This document shows positions 6,901-12,569 of a DNA stretch of 12,569 nt, piece after piece; position 1 is the stretch's first letter, and every line of letters begins with the position of its first letter. The DNA is from an uncultured Actinomyces sp. (lineage in GTDB: Bacteria; Actinomycetota; Actinomycetes; Actinomycetales; Actinomycetaceae): contig CALIZH010000182.1 in the NCBI GenBank assembly GCA_938028585.1, forward strand, positions 1 to 12,569, written 5' to 3'. The notes under the pieces were generated by a model. That model ran no database searches, had not been told where the DNA came from, and saw nothing but the letters and a program-made list of their open reading frames with translations. Position numbers and translations under genes: made by a program.

Positions 6901-7747
6901 CCGTCGCGCCCTGGTAGTCTTCAGCGCTGAGTGAGCCAGCTTTCGCGCGTGAAATGATGTCCTGATAGGCCTCGACGAAACCGGTGAAGGTGAGGGTATC
7001 GGCATCATGAATGACGGGGACAACAAGTCGGCGTTCACCCGCGTGCTGGATATCGATCGCCAGTCCAAAACCGACGTGTGCGCGTTCGTCGATAGCTGGC
7101 TTGCCATCGTTGAGTGAGTAGCGGACATTCATCTGCGGCATTTCGCAGAGCGCCTCGACAATCGCGTAGCCGATGAGGTGGGTGAATGAAACCTTGCCGC
7201 CGACCGTGCGTGCAAGATGCGCATTGATGACCGCTCGATTTTCAATGAGGATCTTTGCCGCAATCTGACGTTGGGAAGTTGCTGTTGGGATCGTGAGTGA
7301 CTCATCCATGTTGCGAGCCGTTGCGCGAGCAATGCCCTTCAACACATGGAGTTCATCTTGGGTCTCTGCCTGTTCTGACAAAGACGAGGCAACTGGGGAA
7401 ATATGGTGAATGCGCGCATAGGGTGACGAGGCCTGGGCGGATTGCGCCGGAGGAGCGGGAGGAAGGTCGGAGCGCGTCACCGAAACTTCCGGCTGCTCCG
7501 TTGCCGGATTGTCCTCGTGAGCAGCCAAAGCAGCCTCAGCACTGACGACCGCGGTGGGCTGAGTGGGGAGAGGAGCCTGGCTTCGATGGAGCTGTGCCGG
7601 GAGGGTATCACCCTCAAAATAGGCGCGCCAAGACGCATCGACACTGAGTGGATCGGTCAACCACTGCTGACGCATTTGTTGAACCCATTCGTGTGAACGT
7701 GGGGAATCCGCCACCGTTACACCATCCTTTTCCCTGAACACGGCCAT
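3998..7747 (-). CDS. kgd: Multifunctional 2-oxoglutarate decarboxylase/dehydrogenase (Kgd, SucA-type E1 fused to E2-like domain)
   Basis: The 1249-residue product matches the actinobacterial Kgd architecture: an E1 N-terminal segment (about 15-45, SHEWVQQMRQQWLTDPLSVD), an Ala/Pro-rich linker (50-125), an E2-like acyltransferase domain (about 150-365) with TYDHRVIQGAASGDF (341-355), then the ThDP-dependent E1 (about 400-1249). In E1, AMAHRGRLNVL (567-577), the ThDP/Mg motif GDAAFIGQG (668-676) to NNQ (701-703), RRRGHNEGDDPS (767-778) and LPHGQEGQGPDHSSAR (1038-1053) are clear. There is no lipoyl domain. It decarboxylates 2-oxoglutarate with ThDP and serves the dehydrogenase complex of the TCA cycle; in related bacteria GarA controls it. 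The ATG at 7747 has no Shine-Dalgarno and probably a very short leader. The GDSL gene follows 8 bases later. Confidence 0.95.
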   Translation of the reverse strand: MAVFREKDGVTVADSPRSHEWVQQMRQQWLTDPLSVDASWRAYFEGDTLPAQLHRSQAPLPTQPTAVVSAEAALAAHEDNPATEQPEVSVTRSDLPPAPPAQSAQASSPYARIHHISPVASSLSEQAETQDELHVLKGIARATARNMDESLTIPTATSQRQIAAKILIENRAVINAHLARTVGGKVSFTHLIGYAIVEALCEMPQMNVRYSLNDGKPAIDERAHVGFGLAIDIQHAGERRLVVPVIHDADTLTFTGFVEAYQDIISRAKAGSLSAEDYQGATVTLTNPGTIGTTTSVPRLMNGQGAIIGVGAMDYPAEFAGVSPRKLALLGIGKTMFVSSTYDHRVIQGAASGDFLRLLDLKLSGRDGFFDRVFTALHIPVPPYTWEADFEYDLEREKGKPARIAELIQAYRSRGHLAADTDPLAYRVRRHPDLNLSTYGLTVWDLDRSFPTGGFGGSEQMLLRDLLARLHDTYIRSIGIEYMHIQDPNQRQWVQERIEGPFEAPSAKEQRHILSTLIHAEAFEEFLQTKYLGQKRFSLEGGESLIPLLDEILNKAAHRGIHEVAIAMAHRGRLNVLANLAGKSYAQIFSEFEGNQDPRTVQGSGDVKYHLGTEGVYSSEDGVATKISLAANPSHLEAADGVLEGIVRAKQDVLGDPDFPVVPLLIHGDAAFIGQGVVQETLNMSQLTGYRTGGTIHVIVNNQIGFTTGPASGRSTRYPTDLAKGLQVPIFHVNGDDPEAVVRVAALALDFREAFHKDVIIDMTCYRRRGHNEGDDPSMTQPVMYSLISQLPSTREVYIRNLVGRGQLTDEEARASIRAYEAELSEILEHTREHGWAPQQEHHLEDDQWQVPESQLPGAGMMIGWSSAVSPETLERIGDAYVNFPPDFTVHPKLEKLCQKRQEMATGHAPIDWGFAELLAFGTLLMEGTPIRLSGEDARRATFVQRHAVLHDHKDGREFTPLHFLTPDQANFDVFDSPLSEYAVLAYEYGYSIERPEALVLWEAQFGDFAIGAQTVIDEFVSSAETKWGQRSSLVMLLPHGQEGQGPDHSSARIERYLQLAAENNMWIVQPSTPANHFHMLRTQAYKRPRKPLIAFTPKQLLRLHAASSGLEEFTTGSFTPVYGEVDSRVDTNHVSRVILCSGRVYYDLIHEREERGAWNTAIIRVEQLYPLPTEELRQVLSAFPNAELLWVQDEPKNQGIWPHFALNLFPELGIAPTLVSRPESATTAAGRASLHREQAAELMRRAFA

Positions 7748-7762
7748 GTGAGTCTTGACATT

Positions 7763-7768
7763 ATTTTA
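7763..7768 (-). promoter_or_regulatory. Candidate -10 element of kgd
   Basis: On the minus strand TAAAAT (7768-7763) lies 15 bases before the kgd ATG. It matches the -10 consensus at five of six positions. The implied leader is about 8 bases, too short for a Shine-Dalgarno, and none is seen. No convincing -35 was found at normal spacing. Confidence 0.4.
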
Positions 7769-7806
7769 GGCCCTCACGTCCAGAATGCCCTTTCCTACGT
7801 GGGCCT
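7768..7806. repeat. Imperfect inverted repeat in the kgd/CNNM divergent region
   Basis: AGGCCCTCACGT (7768-7779) pairs with ACGTGGGCCT (7797-7806) apart from two unpaired bases, leaving a 17-base loop. The left arm abuts the candidate kgd -10, so a protein bound here could affect kgd and perhaps the divergent genes. This could also be chance. Confidence 0.35.
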
Positions 7807-7837
7807 TTCTCACACTTCGAAGATGGGTGGGTCCAGA

Positions 7838-7843
7838 TAGACT
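7838..7843 (+). promoter_or_regulatory. Candidate -10 element for the CNNM/M23/GDPD genes
   Basis: TAGACT matches the -10 consensus at four of six positions, including the key T1, A2 and T6. TTCGAA at 7816-7821 is a poor -35 at 16 bases. Transcription would begin near 7850, a few bases before a small leader ORF and 70 or so bases before the CNNM start. Confidence 0.3.
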
Positions 7844-7852
7844 GGAAGAACC

Positions 7853-7933
7853 ATGGATAGTGACAGTTGTTGCCCTGACCAAAGTTCGATGTGTGTTCAC
7901 CACCAAATGGTGGGAGGCCAGCGTGCTTTTTGA
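7853..7933 (+). CDS. Possible 26-residue Cys-rich leader peptide
   Basis: An ATG ORF starts MDSDSCCPDQSSMCVHHQMV and ends GGQRAF before TGA at 7931-7933. It has a Cys-Cys pair, a third Cys and a His-His pair within 17 codons. It begins only about 3 bases after the predicted start point, so it could be leaderless, and it ends 11 bases inside the CNNM gene in another frame, which would allow coupling or attenuation. No Shine-Dalgarno precedes it. A short open frame like this can easily arise by chance, so it is a speculative call. Confidence 0.25.
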   Translation: MDSDSCCPDQSSMCVHHQMVGGQRAF

Positions 7934-9254
7934 TATCGCAATGCTCCTTTTAGGAGTGATCCTCACTGCGGGTACCTTCATCTTTGTTTCCGCAGAATTT
8001 TCTCTTGTTGCCCTTGACCAGGCCGTCGTCGAAAGTCGTGCAGCTGCGGGTGACGCCCGGGCACGTCAGGTGGGACAGGCCATTAAGAACCTCTCGACTC
8101 AACTTTCGGGTTCGCAGGTTGGCATCACCTTAACGACGATTCTCTTGGGGTATACCACGCAATCGGCGCTCGCGGATCTTCTCGCGAAGGCGGGCATCGG
8201 ACTCGGGCTATCAACTGCTATTTCTTCGGCTGTTGGAGTGGGTGTCGCGGCGGTCATCATCAATGTGATGTCCATGGTTTTTGGTGAGCTTGTTCCGAAA
8301 AACCTAGCACTGGCCCATCCCCTGAAGACCGCGGGACGTATTGTCCCCTTTAACACGCTCTTCACTGTGATCTTCAAGCCGGTGATTGTTGTCCTGAATT
8401 CCTCCGCCAATGGGATATTGCGTCTTCTGGGAGTAGAACCCCAAGAAGAGCTTTCATCTGCACGATCGGCATCAGAATTAGCTGCGATGGTTCGCCACTC
8501 GGCCCAAGAAGGGACATTGGATACCTCGACGGCCTCGCTATTTACGAATTCCATCCGCATCACTGAACTCACTGCCGTGGATGTTATGACCGATCGCGGG
8601 CTTCTTCACACGATTCCCGATGATGCCTATGCCTCTGATGTCGTTCGTGCCGCGCGCGAAACCGGGCATTCTCGTTTCCCTGTGATTGGCGAGGATCGTG
8701 ACGACATCATCGGTTTTGTCTCATTGCGCAGGGCTGTTGCGGTTCCCTATGAGAAGCGTGATGAGGTTCCGGTCCTCTCGTCCTCTCTTTTGGCAGATGC
8801 CCCACGCGTCCCTGAGACCTTAGATCTGGCGACCCTTTTGGTTCAGTTGCGTGAAGAAGGCTTGCAGATGGCAGTGGTCGTTGATGAGTACGGTGGTGTT
8901 TCCGGAATTGTCACTCTCGAAGACGTCGTCGAGGAGATCGTTGGTGATGTTGCTGATGAACACGATCAACGTCGCCTAGGTATTCGTCCTCGTCCTGATG
9001 GGTCCTACCTTGTTCCGGGGCGTCTGCGGATTGATGAACTCGCACAAAAGATTAAGATTTTCCTTCCTGATGATGGGCCATATGACACTCTTGCAGGCCT
9101 GATCATGACTGAGCTGGGAACGATCCCACAGGTTGGAGATCGATGCGAAGTTGCTGGCGTGCGCCTCGAGGTGATTCAGATGATGGGCAGGCGTGTCATG
9201 CAGGTGAGCATTGTTCCGCCCGTTCACGAGGCCGAAGGTGAGGTGCTCCTGTGA
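7923..9254 (+). CDS. CNNM/CorC-type membrane protein with DUF21, CBS pair and CorC_HlyC domain
   Basis: The 443-residue protein has the full hemolysin-C/CNNM layout: a DUF21 (CNNM transmembrane) domain at about 1-190 with membrane segments near 5-25, 63-80, 98-120 and 142-160 and the conserved GELVPKN (121-127); two CBS domains (about 219-274 and 290-344, the second containing VVVDEYGGVSGIVTLEDVVE); and a CorC_HlyC C-terminal domain (about 354-432). Members are linked to divalent cation, often magnesium, efflux or homeostasis; annotation as hemolysin is historical. GTG 7923 was chosen because GGGAGG (7912-7917) sits 5 bases before it and the first membrane helix starts at once. An in-frame ATG at 7785 would add 46 residues unlike the family and lies upstream of the probable promoter. 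The stop overlaps the next gene's GTG as GTGA. Confidence 0.92.
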   Translation: MLFDIAMLLLGVILTAGTFIFVSAEFSLVALDQAVVESRAAAGDARARQVGQAIKNLSTQLSGSQVGITLTTILLGYTTQSALADLLAKAGIGLGLSTAISSAVGVGVAAVIINVMSMVFGELVPKNLALAHPLKTAGRIVPFNTLFTVIFKPVIVVLNSSANGILRLLGVEPQEELSSARSASELAAMVRHSAQEGTLDTSTASLFTNSIRITELTAVDVMTDRGLLHTIPDDAYASDVVRAARETGHSRFPVIGEDRDDIIGFVSLRRAVAVPYEKRDEVPVLSSSLLADAPRVPETLDLATLLVQLREEGLQMAVVVDEYGGVSGIVTLEDVVEEIVGDVADEHDQRRLGIRPRPDGSYLVPGRLRIDELAQKIKIFLPDDGPYDTLAGLIMTELGTIPQVGDRCEVAGVRLEVIQMMGRRVMQVSIVPPVHEAEGEVLL

Positions 9255-10315
9255 ATAGCACCCTTGCTTTAGTCCTCACCCTTCTTTTGCTGGCGATGAA
9301 TGCCTTCTTCGTCGCGGGCGAATTTGCGACGACTTCCTCCAGGCGTTCCCAGATTGAGCCTTTGGTGGAAGAGGGAGTTCGAGGATCGCGTCATGCGCTT
9401 TTTGCCTTAGAGCACGTGTCCTTGATGCTGGCAATCTGTCAGTTGGGCGTGACCGTAGCTTCAACCTCTTTGGGTGTGGTTGCTGAACCAACTTTTGCCG
9501 CAATGGTTGAGGGACCCATGGAAAAATGGGGGCTGCCGCATTCGTGGATACACGTCGTTGGCTTCACCTTTTCTTTGGTCTTAGTGCTGTTCCTCCACGT
9601 TGTCTTCGGCGAAATGGTTCCGAAGAACCTTTCAATTGCGAATCCACAGCGTCTTCTTCTTGTCCTTGCGCCGATTCTGGTCAATATCGGCCATGTCATT
9701 CGCCCGATCATTCACGCTATGGATCACCTGGCAAATTGGTTCTTACGCGTAGCGGGAGTTGAACCAAAGTCAGAGATTTCTGCGACCTTTACCATCGAAG
9801 AGATGGCGACCATCGTTGAGCATTCTCAGCAAGAGGGAATGATTGATGATGATCTGGGCTTGCTCTCTGGAACCTTAGAGTTTTCTACTGAGAACGCCTC
9901 CGATGTCATGGTTCCGCTGAGCGAATTGGTGATTCTGAGTGCTGAGTGCACTCCCGAGGACGTTGAGAAGGAAGTCGCGCGTACAGGTTTCTCGCGATTC
10001 CCCGTTGCCGACGACTCCGGAGTGCTGAGCGGATATATTCACCTCAAGGACGTCTTGTATGCCGAGGGCGCTGAGCGATTCGAACCTGTCACTTCATGGA
10101 GAATCCGCAAGATGGAAGCGGTCTCTATGGAAGCTGAGGTCGAAGATGCTCTGCGCCATATGCAGCGCGCGGGCGCCCACCTCGCAGAGGTCATTGGGAA
10201 GGACGGAAACGTTCAAGGAGTGCTCTTCCTTGAAGATATTCTTGAGCGTCTTGTCGGAGAGGTCCGCGATGCACTCCAACGCGATTCGCTTCCGGGGGCT
10301 CATCGCCAAGCATGA
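9251..10315 (+). CDS. CNNM/CorC-type membrane protein, short paralogue without CorC_HlyC domain
   Basis: This 354-residue protein is a paralogue of its upstream neighbour. The DUF21 domain occupies about 1-175, with the first helix at 5-25 (ALVLTLLLLAMNAFFVAGEF) and GEMVPKN at 120-126. Two CBS domains follow (about 215-270 and 288-340). The protein stops soon after the second CBS (LFLEDILERLVGEVRDAL), so the CorC_HlyC domain is absent. The sequence is continuous and ends in a normal stop, so this is a natural short form and not a visible truncation. The GTG start overlaps the previous stop as GTGA, so translation is likely coupled and the two may form a heteromer. The likely role is cation transport or its regulation in the membrane. 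No good terminator follows. Confidence 0.9.
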   Translation: MNSTLALVLTLLLLAMNAFFVAGEFATTSSRRSQIEPLVEEGVRGSRHALFALEHVSLMLAICQLGVTVASTSLGVVAEPTFAAMVEGPMEKWGLPHSWIHVVGFTFSLVLVLFLHVVFGEMVPKNLSIANPQRLLLVLAPILVNIGHVIRPIIHAMDHLANWFLRVAGVEPKSEISATFTIEEMATIVEHSQQEGMIDDDLGLLSGTLEFSTENASDVMVPLSELVILSAECTPEDVEKEVARTGFSRFPVADDSGVLSGYIHLKDVLYAEGAERFEPVTSWRIRKMEAVSMEAEVEDALRHMQRAGAHLAEVIGKDGNVQGVLFLEDILERLVGEVRDALQRDSLPGAHRQA

Positions 10316-10371
10316 GCGCTAGGACACAAGTACCTGCGTGAGTGAAAAATATTTGGGATGATTAAAAAGCT

Positions 10372-11238
10372 ATGACGACACCAGTACCGAACTTACCCAC
10401 GCGACGCCAGCGCGCCCACGAGCGCGCGCAGCATGCGCAGGTTGATGCTGCCCAGGTTCTTCCCGCTGAGCCCCGGGGACGTAAGCGCGGTAGAGCTGCT
10501 CGCCTTCTTGTGCGTTCCAGTGTTCTTCTTGCTTTAGGTGCAATGACCATTGCGGTTCCGCTCAGTGGTTTTCTTCGTCCCGACGTTTCAATCTCTATTC
10601 CTTCGCGTCAGTTCGGCGCAGCAATTGGTTCGCAATCGTGGGCCTCTGATTCTCAAGCTGTCTCGCTTTCTTCCGGCCTCAATGCCCAGGTCGATGCTGC
10701 CTCGCGATCGCGGGTGCGTTCGCCGCTCATGGTTCAATGCGTCGGTGATGGGGGCGGTGCGGCTGACGGTACGCGCACTTTGACGAAGGCGGACACGATC
10801 TACTGGCCTCTTCAAGAGGGGACCTACCAAATCACCTCGCCTTTCTCGATGCGCATTTCACCGGTCTCGGGAACCATGCTCATGCATGAAGGCGTCGATA
10901 TGGCCGCCCCGCTTGGGACTCCCATTCATGCGGTATTCGCTGGAGAGGTGACGGAAGTTTCAGAGAATTCTCGTTCTGGAGCTCTTGTGACGATTCGTCA
11001 CACCGCCAGTGATGGAAGCGTGTTCTATTCTGCTTACCTTCATCAGTACATGAAGGATATTAAAGTCAAGGTCGGCCAGCAGGTTTCAGCTGGCGAGCAA
11101 ATTGGAGCCGTTGGATCAAATGGCTGGTCTACGGGACCGCACCTTCACTTTGAGATTCATAATTCTTCAGATCAACCAGTTGATCCGGAGGCATGGATGG
11201 CCGACCATAAGGCGGTCCACATCGGTAAGGAGTGCTAA
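10372..11238 (+). CDS. Membrane-anchored M23-family metallopeptidase (peptidoglycan hydrolase)
   Basis: The 288-residue protein has a basic cytoplasmic tail (1-44), one membrane segment (about 45-68, LLVRSSVLLALGAMTIAVPL), a Ser-rich extracytoplasmic linker (70-140) and a LytM/M23 domain (about 145-275). Zinc ligands H172 and D176 lie in HEGVD and H259 in GPHLHFE; H224 (YLHQ) and H257 fit the catalytic histidines, so all active-site residues are present. It should cut peptide bridges of peptidoglycan outside the membrane. The 56 bases before it hold no clear Shine-Dalgarno or convincing promoter (TGATTAAAAAGCT precedes the ATG), so it may be read through from the CNNM genes or be leaderless. 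The C-terminus ends HIGKEC, with an unpaired Cys beyond the domain. Confidence 0.9.
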   Translation: MTTPVPNLPTRRQRAHERAQHAQVDAAQVLPAEPRGRKRGRAARLLVRSSVLLALGAMTIAVPLSGFLRPDVSISIPSRQFGAAIGSQSWASDSQAVSLSSGLNAQVDAASRSRVRSPLMVQCVGDGGGAADGTRTLTKADTIYWPLQEGTYQITSPFSMRISPVSGTMLMHEGVDMAAPLGTPIHAVFAGEVTEVSENSRSGALVTIRHTASDGSVFYSAYLHQYMKDIKVKVGQQVSAGEQIGAVGSNGWSTGPHLHFEIHNSSDQPVDPEAWMADHKAVHIGKEC

Positions 11239-11240
11239 GC

Positions 11241-12032
11241 ATGTATCGGGTTGTGGGCGATGGGCCGATTATTCTTGCGCATCGAGGCGGGGGAGCAGAA
11301 GGACCTGAGAACACCCCAGAAGCTTTTGAGGCGCTACGTAATATTCAGGTTTACCACGTTGAAACTGACGCGCATTTAAGTGCCGATGGTCAGGTTGTTC
11401 TCAACCACGATCCCGAGGTTGATCGTACGTATCCAGCAAGCGGCAAAATCCGTGAAATGAACTGGAGTGAGCTGCGCGAATTGCGTGGTGTTGATGGTGG
11501 GCGAATGATCCGCTTGGCCGAGGCCTTGGATGAGTTCCCCGACATGTATTTCAATATCGACGCAAAGAGCGAGGAAGTTGCGCTTCCTTTGCTTGAAGTT
11601 ATTCATGAACACGATGCGCTTGGACGTGTCTTAGTCGCTTCCTTTGATGAATCACGGCTGCGTCGCTTGCGTCGTTTGGAGCCGCGTCTGGTCACATCAG
11701 TGGGCGTTGGTGCGGTTACTCGTCTTGTTGCAGCTTCACAGCTCGCGCAGCCTGCCAGACGTCTTCTTGTCCCAGGACCTCTTGAAGGGGTCTGGGCGGT
11801 TCAAGTTCCTGAGAAGATGGGGGCGATTCGAGTCGTGGATCGACGCTTTGTCGCTACGGCGCATGCCTTGGGGTGTGCCGTGCATGTCTGGACCGTCAAC
11901 GAGGAAGAGCAGATGCATCGTCTACTAGATCTTGGCGTTGATGGAATCATCACGGACTATCCCACAAGGGCTCGCAAGGTTCTTGAAGAACGAGGTCAGT
12001 GGCATCCGATTGCACCGGCAAATGCCGAATAG
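11241..12032 (+). CDS. Glycerophosphodiester phosphodiesterase (GDPD) family protein
   Basis: The 263-residue protein hydrolyses glycerophosphodiesters to glycerol-3-phosphate and an alcohol. AHRGGG (13-18), PENT (22-25), ETDAHLSADG (41-50) and LNHD (54-57) give the catalytic His14 and His56 with metal ligands E41 and D43; IDAK and IITDYP further on complete the TIM-barrel pattern, and VHVWTVNE is typical of the late strand. There is no signal peptide, so it acts in the cytoplasm, probably in lipid or wall-polymer recycling. ATG 11241 was chosen over GTG 11232 because AAGGAG (11227-11232) is correctly spaced for it and would overlap the GTG. It starts 2 bases after the M23 stop, so the two are an operon. 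Confidence 0.9.
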   Translation: MYRVVGDGPIILAHRGGGAEGPENTPEAFEALRNIQVYHVETDAHLSADGQVVLNHDPEVDRTYPASGKIREMNWSELRELRGVDGGRMIRLAEALDEFPDMYFNIDAKSEEVALPLLEVIHEHDALGRVLVASFDESRLRRLRRLEPRLVTSVGVGAVTRLVAASQLAQPARRLLVPGPLEGVWAVQVPEKMGAIRVVDRRFVATAHALGCAVHVWTVNEEEQMHRLLDLGVDGIITDYPTRARKVLEERGQWHPIAPANAE

Positions 12033-12051
12033 ACCCCGATAGAGAAGCATA

Positions 12052-12090
12052 AAGCTTGTGGGAGGCACCCGAGGTGCCTCCCACAAGCTT
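12052..12090. terminator. Long hairpin terminator between convergent GDPD and antiporter genes
   Basis: AAGCTTGTGGGAGGCACC (12052-12069) pairs perfectly with GGTGCCTCCCACAAGCTT (12073-12090) around the loop CGA. Neither side has a strong T tract (plus: GTCTATG; minus: TTTATGCTTC, somewhat better). It sits 19 bases after the GDPD stop and 25 before the end of the opposing gene, and probably terminates both. Confidence 0.75.
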
Positions 12091-12115
12091 GTCTATGACG
12101 ATGTTGCCTTAACGC

Positions 12116-12569
12116 TTAGGCATCAATGCCATGAGTGTGGGTTGCCAACTCAATGGTCCGAGCGCGTGCGATTCGCCAGAATGAAATCCCCACCAATACG
12201 ACGGCCACTGCGATACCTGCGATGCGGACCCAGCCACTGCCGATGAAGATCATTGCCATCGCCGCAAGTTCGGGAACAAGCAACATGAATGAATCCACAA
12301 TGTAGCGACCGAAACTGGGCATTTCGACGCCGTCGGCCTCGGCCACGGACTTGACCATGAAGTTCGGACCATTGCCAATGTATGTAATAGCGCCGCAGAA
12401 AACTGCGCCCAAGGAGATCGGGATCAGATAGGCCTCGGGAACTCCGGCAATGAGCGTTCCATCCCCGCCCAAGGTCTTTGCCATTTCAAAGAAAGTCATG
12501 TAGGTCGGAGCATTGTCCAAGATCGAGGACAAGGACCCGGTGAAGAGGAAGAAAGTTCCGCGGTTGAGG
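12116..12569 (-). CDS. Sodium:proton antiporter of the NhaD/ArsB (ion transporter) superfamily, C-terminal part
   Basis: About 150 C-terminal codons are visible; the gene continues beyond the window end with no stop in that frame. The peptide contains LSSILDNAPTYMTF, then VPEAYLIPISLGAVFCGAIT, then YIGNGPNFMVKSVAEADGVE, then several hydrophobic segments and a short tail ending THGIDA. DNAPTY followed by TYIGNGPNFMVK is characteristic of sodium:proton antiporters of the NhaD/citrate-transporter-like group, which exchange sodium for protons across the membrane. Roughly four membrane segments are in view, near the start, and around LIPISLGAVFCG, FMLLVPELAAMAMIFI and IAGIAVAVVLVGISFW. The substrate is inferred from the family. 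It converges on the GDPD gene and ends just past the shared hairpin. Confidence 0.82.
   Translation of the reverse strand, partial: LNRGTFFLFTGSLSSILDNAPTYMTFFEMAKTLGGDGTLIAGVPEAYLIPISLGAVFCGAITYIGNGPNFMVKSVAEADGVEMPSFGRYIVDSFMLLVPELAAMAMIFIGSGWVRIAGIAVAVVLVGISFWRIARARTIELATHTHGIDA

Noticed and set aside
7755..7760. TTGACA on the plus strand as a -35 box for the CNNM genes
   Set aside because: No -10 at 16-19 bases; the nearest (CAGAAT at 7781) is 20 bases away, and the site is within the kgd leader.
7785..7922. N-terminal extension of the first CNNM protein from the ATG at 7785
   Set aside because: The added residues do not resemble the family, and GTG 7923 has an excellent ribosome binding site next to the first membrane helix.

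Overview
The window looks like chromosomal core DNA from a high-GC Gram-positive of the Actinomycetaceae type (Actinomyces/Schaalia-like). The basis is a SigR/RsrA pair, a fused Kgd-type 2-oxoglutarate decarboxylase/dehydrogenase, the 24-residue ribosomal protein bL37 known from actinobacteria, many GTG starts and GTGA start/stop overlaps. The genus is inferred from protein flavour only. No mobile element, CRISPR array, tRNA or rRNA was seen.

Layout. (1) Bases 1-1946, minus strand: a tightly coupled doxX-like / aroA / rsgA operon, with rsgA cut by the window edge. (2) Bases 1947-2144: a divergent intergenic region carrying a near-consensus SigR-type promoter (GGAAT-N17-GTT) facing sigR. (3) Bases 2145-3073, plus strand: sigR and rsrA, a redox-responsive sigma factor and its zinc anti-sigma factor, joined by a 4-base overlap. 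(4) Bases 3242-3316: the tiny bL37 gene, closed by a perfect 15-bp hairpin shared with the convergent gene. (5) Bases 3387-7747, minus strand: kgd followed 8 bases later by a GDSL/SGNH-fold protein whose catalytic motifs look degenerate. (6) Bases 7748-7922: a divergent regulatory region with an imperfect inverted repeat, a candidate -10 for kgd and a possible Cys-rich leader peptide. (7) Bases 7923-12032, plus strand: two tandem CNNM/CorC-type membrane proteins, a membrane-anchored M23 peptidase and a cytoplasmic glycerophosphodiester phosphodiesterase. (8) A perfect 18-bp hairpin, then the C-terminal part of a NhaD/ArsB-type sodium:proton antiporter on the minus strand, running off the window.

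Functionally the window holds aromatic amino acid synthesis (AroA), ribosome assembly and structure (RsgA, bL37), thiol-oxidative stress control (SigR/RsrA, possibly the DoxX-like protein), central carbon flux (Kgd), and envelope and ion homeostasis (CNNM pair, M23, GDPD, antiporter). No wholly new multi-gene system is evident. The best leads are the variant RsrA with an elongated, Cys-containing linker, the motif-poor GDSL protein beside kgd, the possible Cys-rich leader ORF overlapping the first CNNM start, and a sharp fall in GC content near 3.2 kb.
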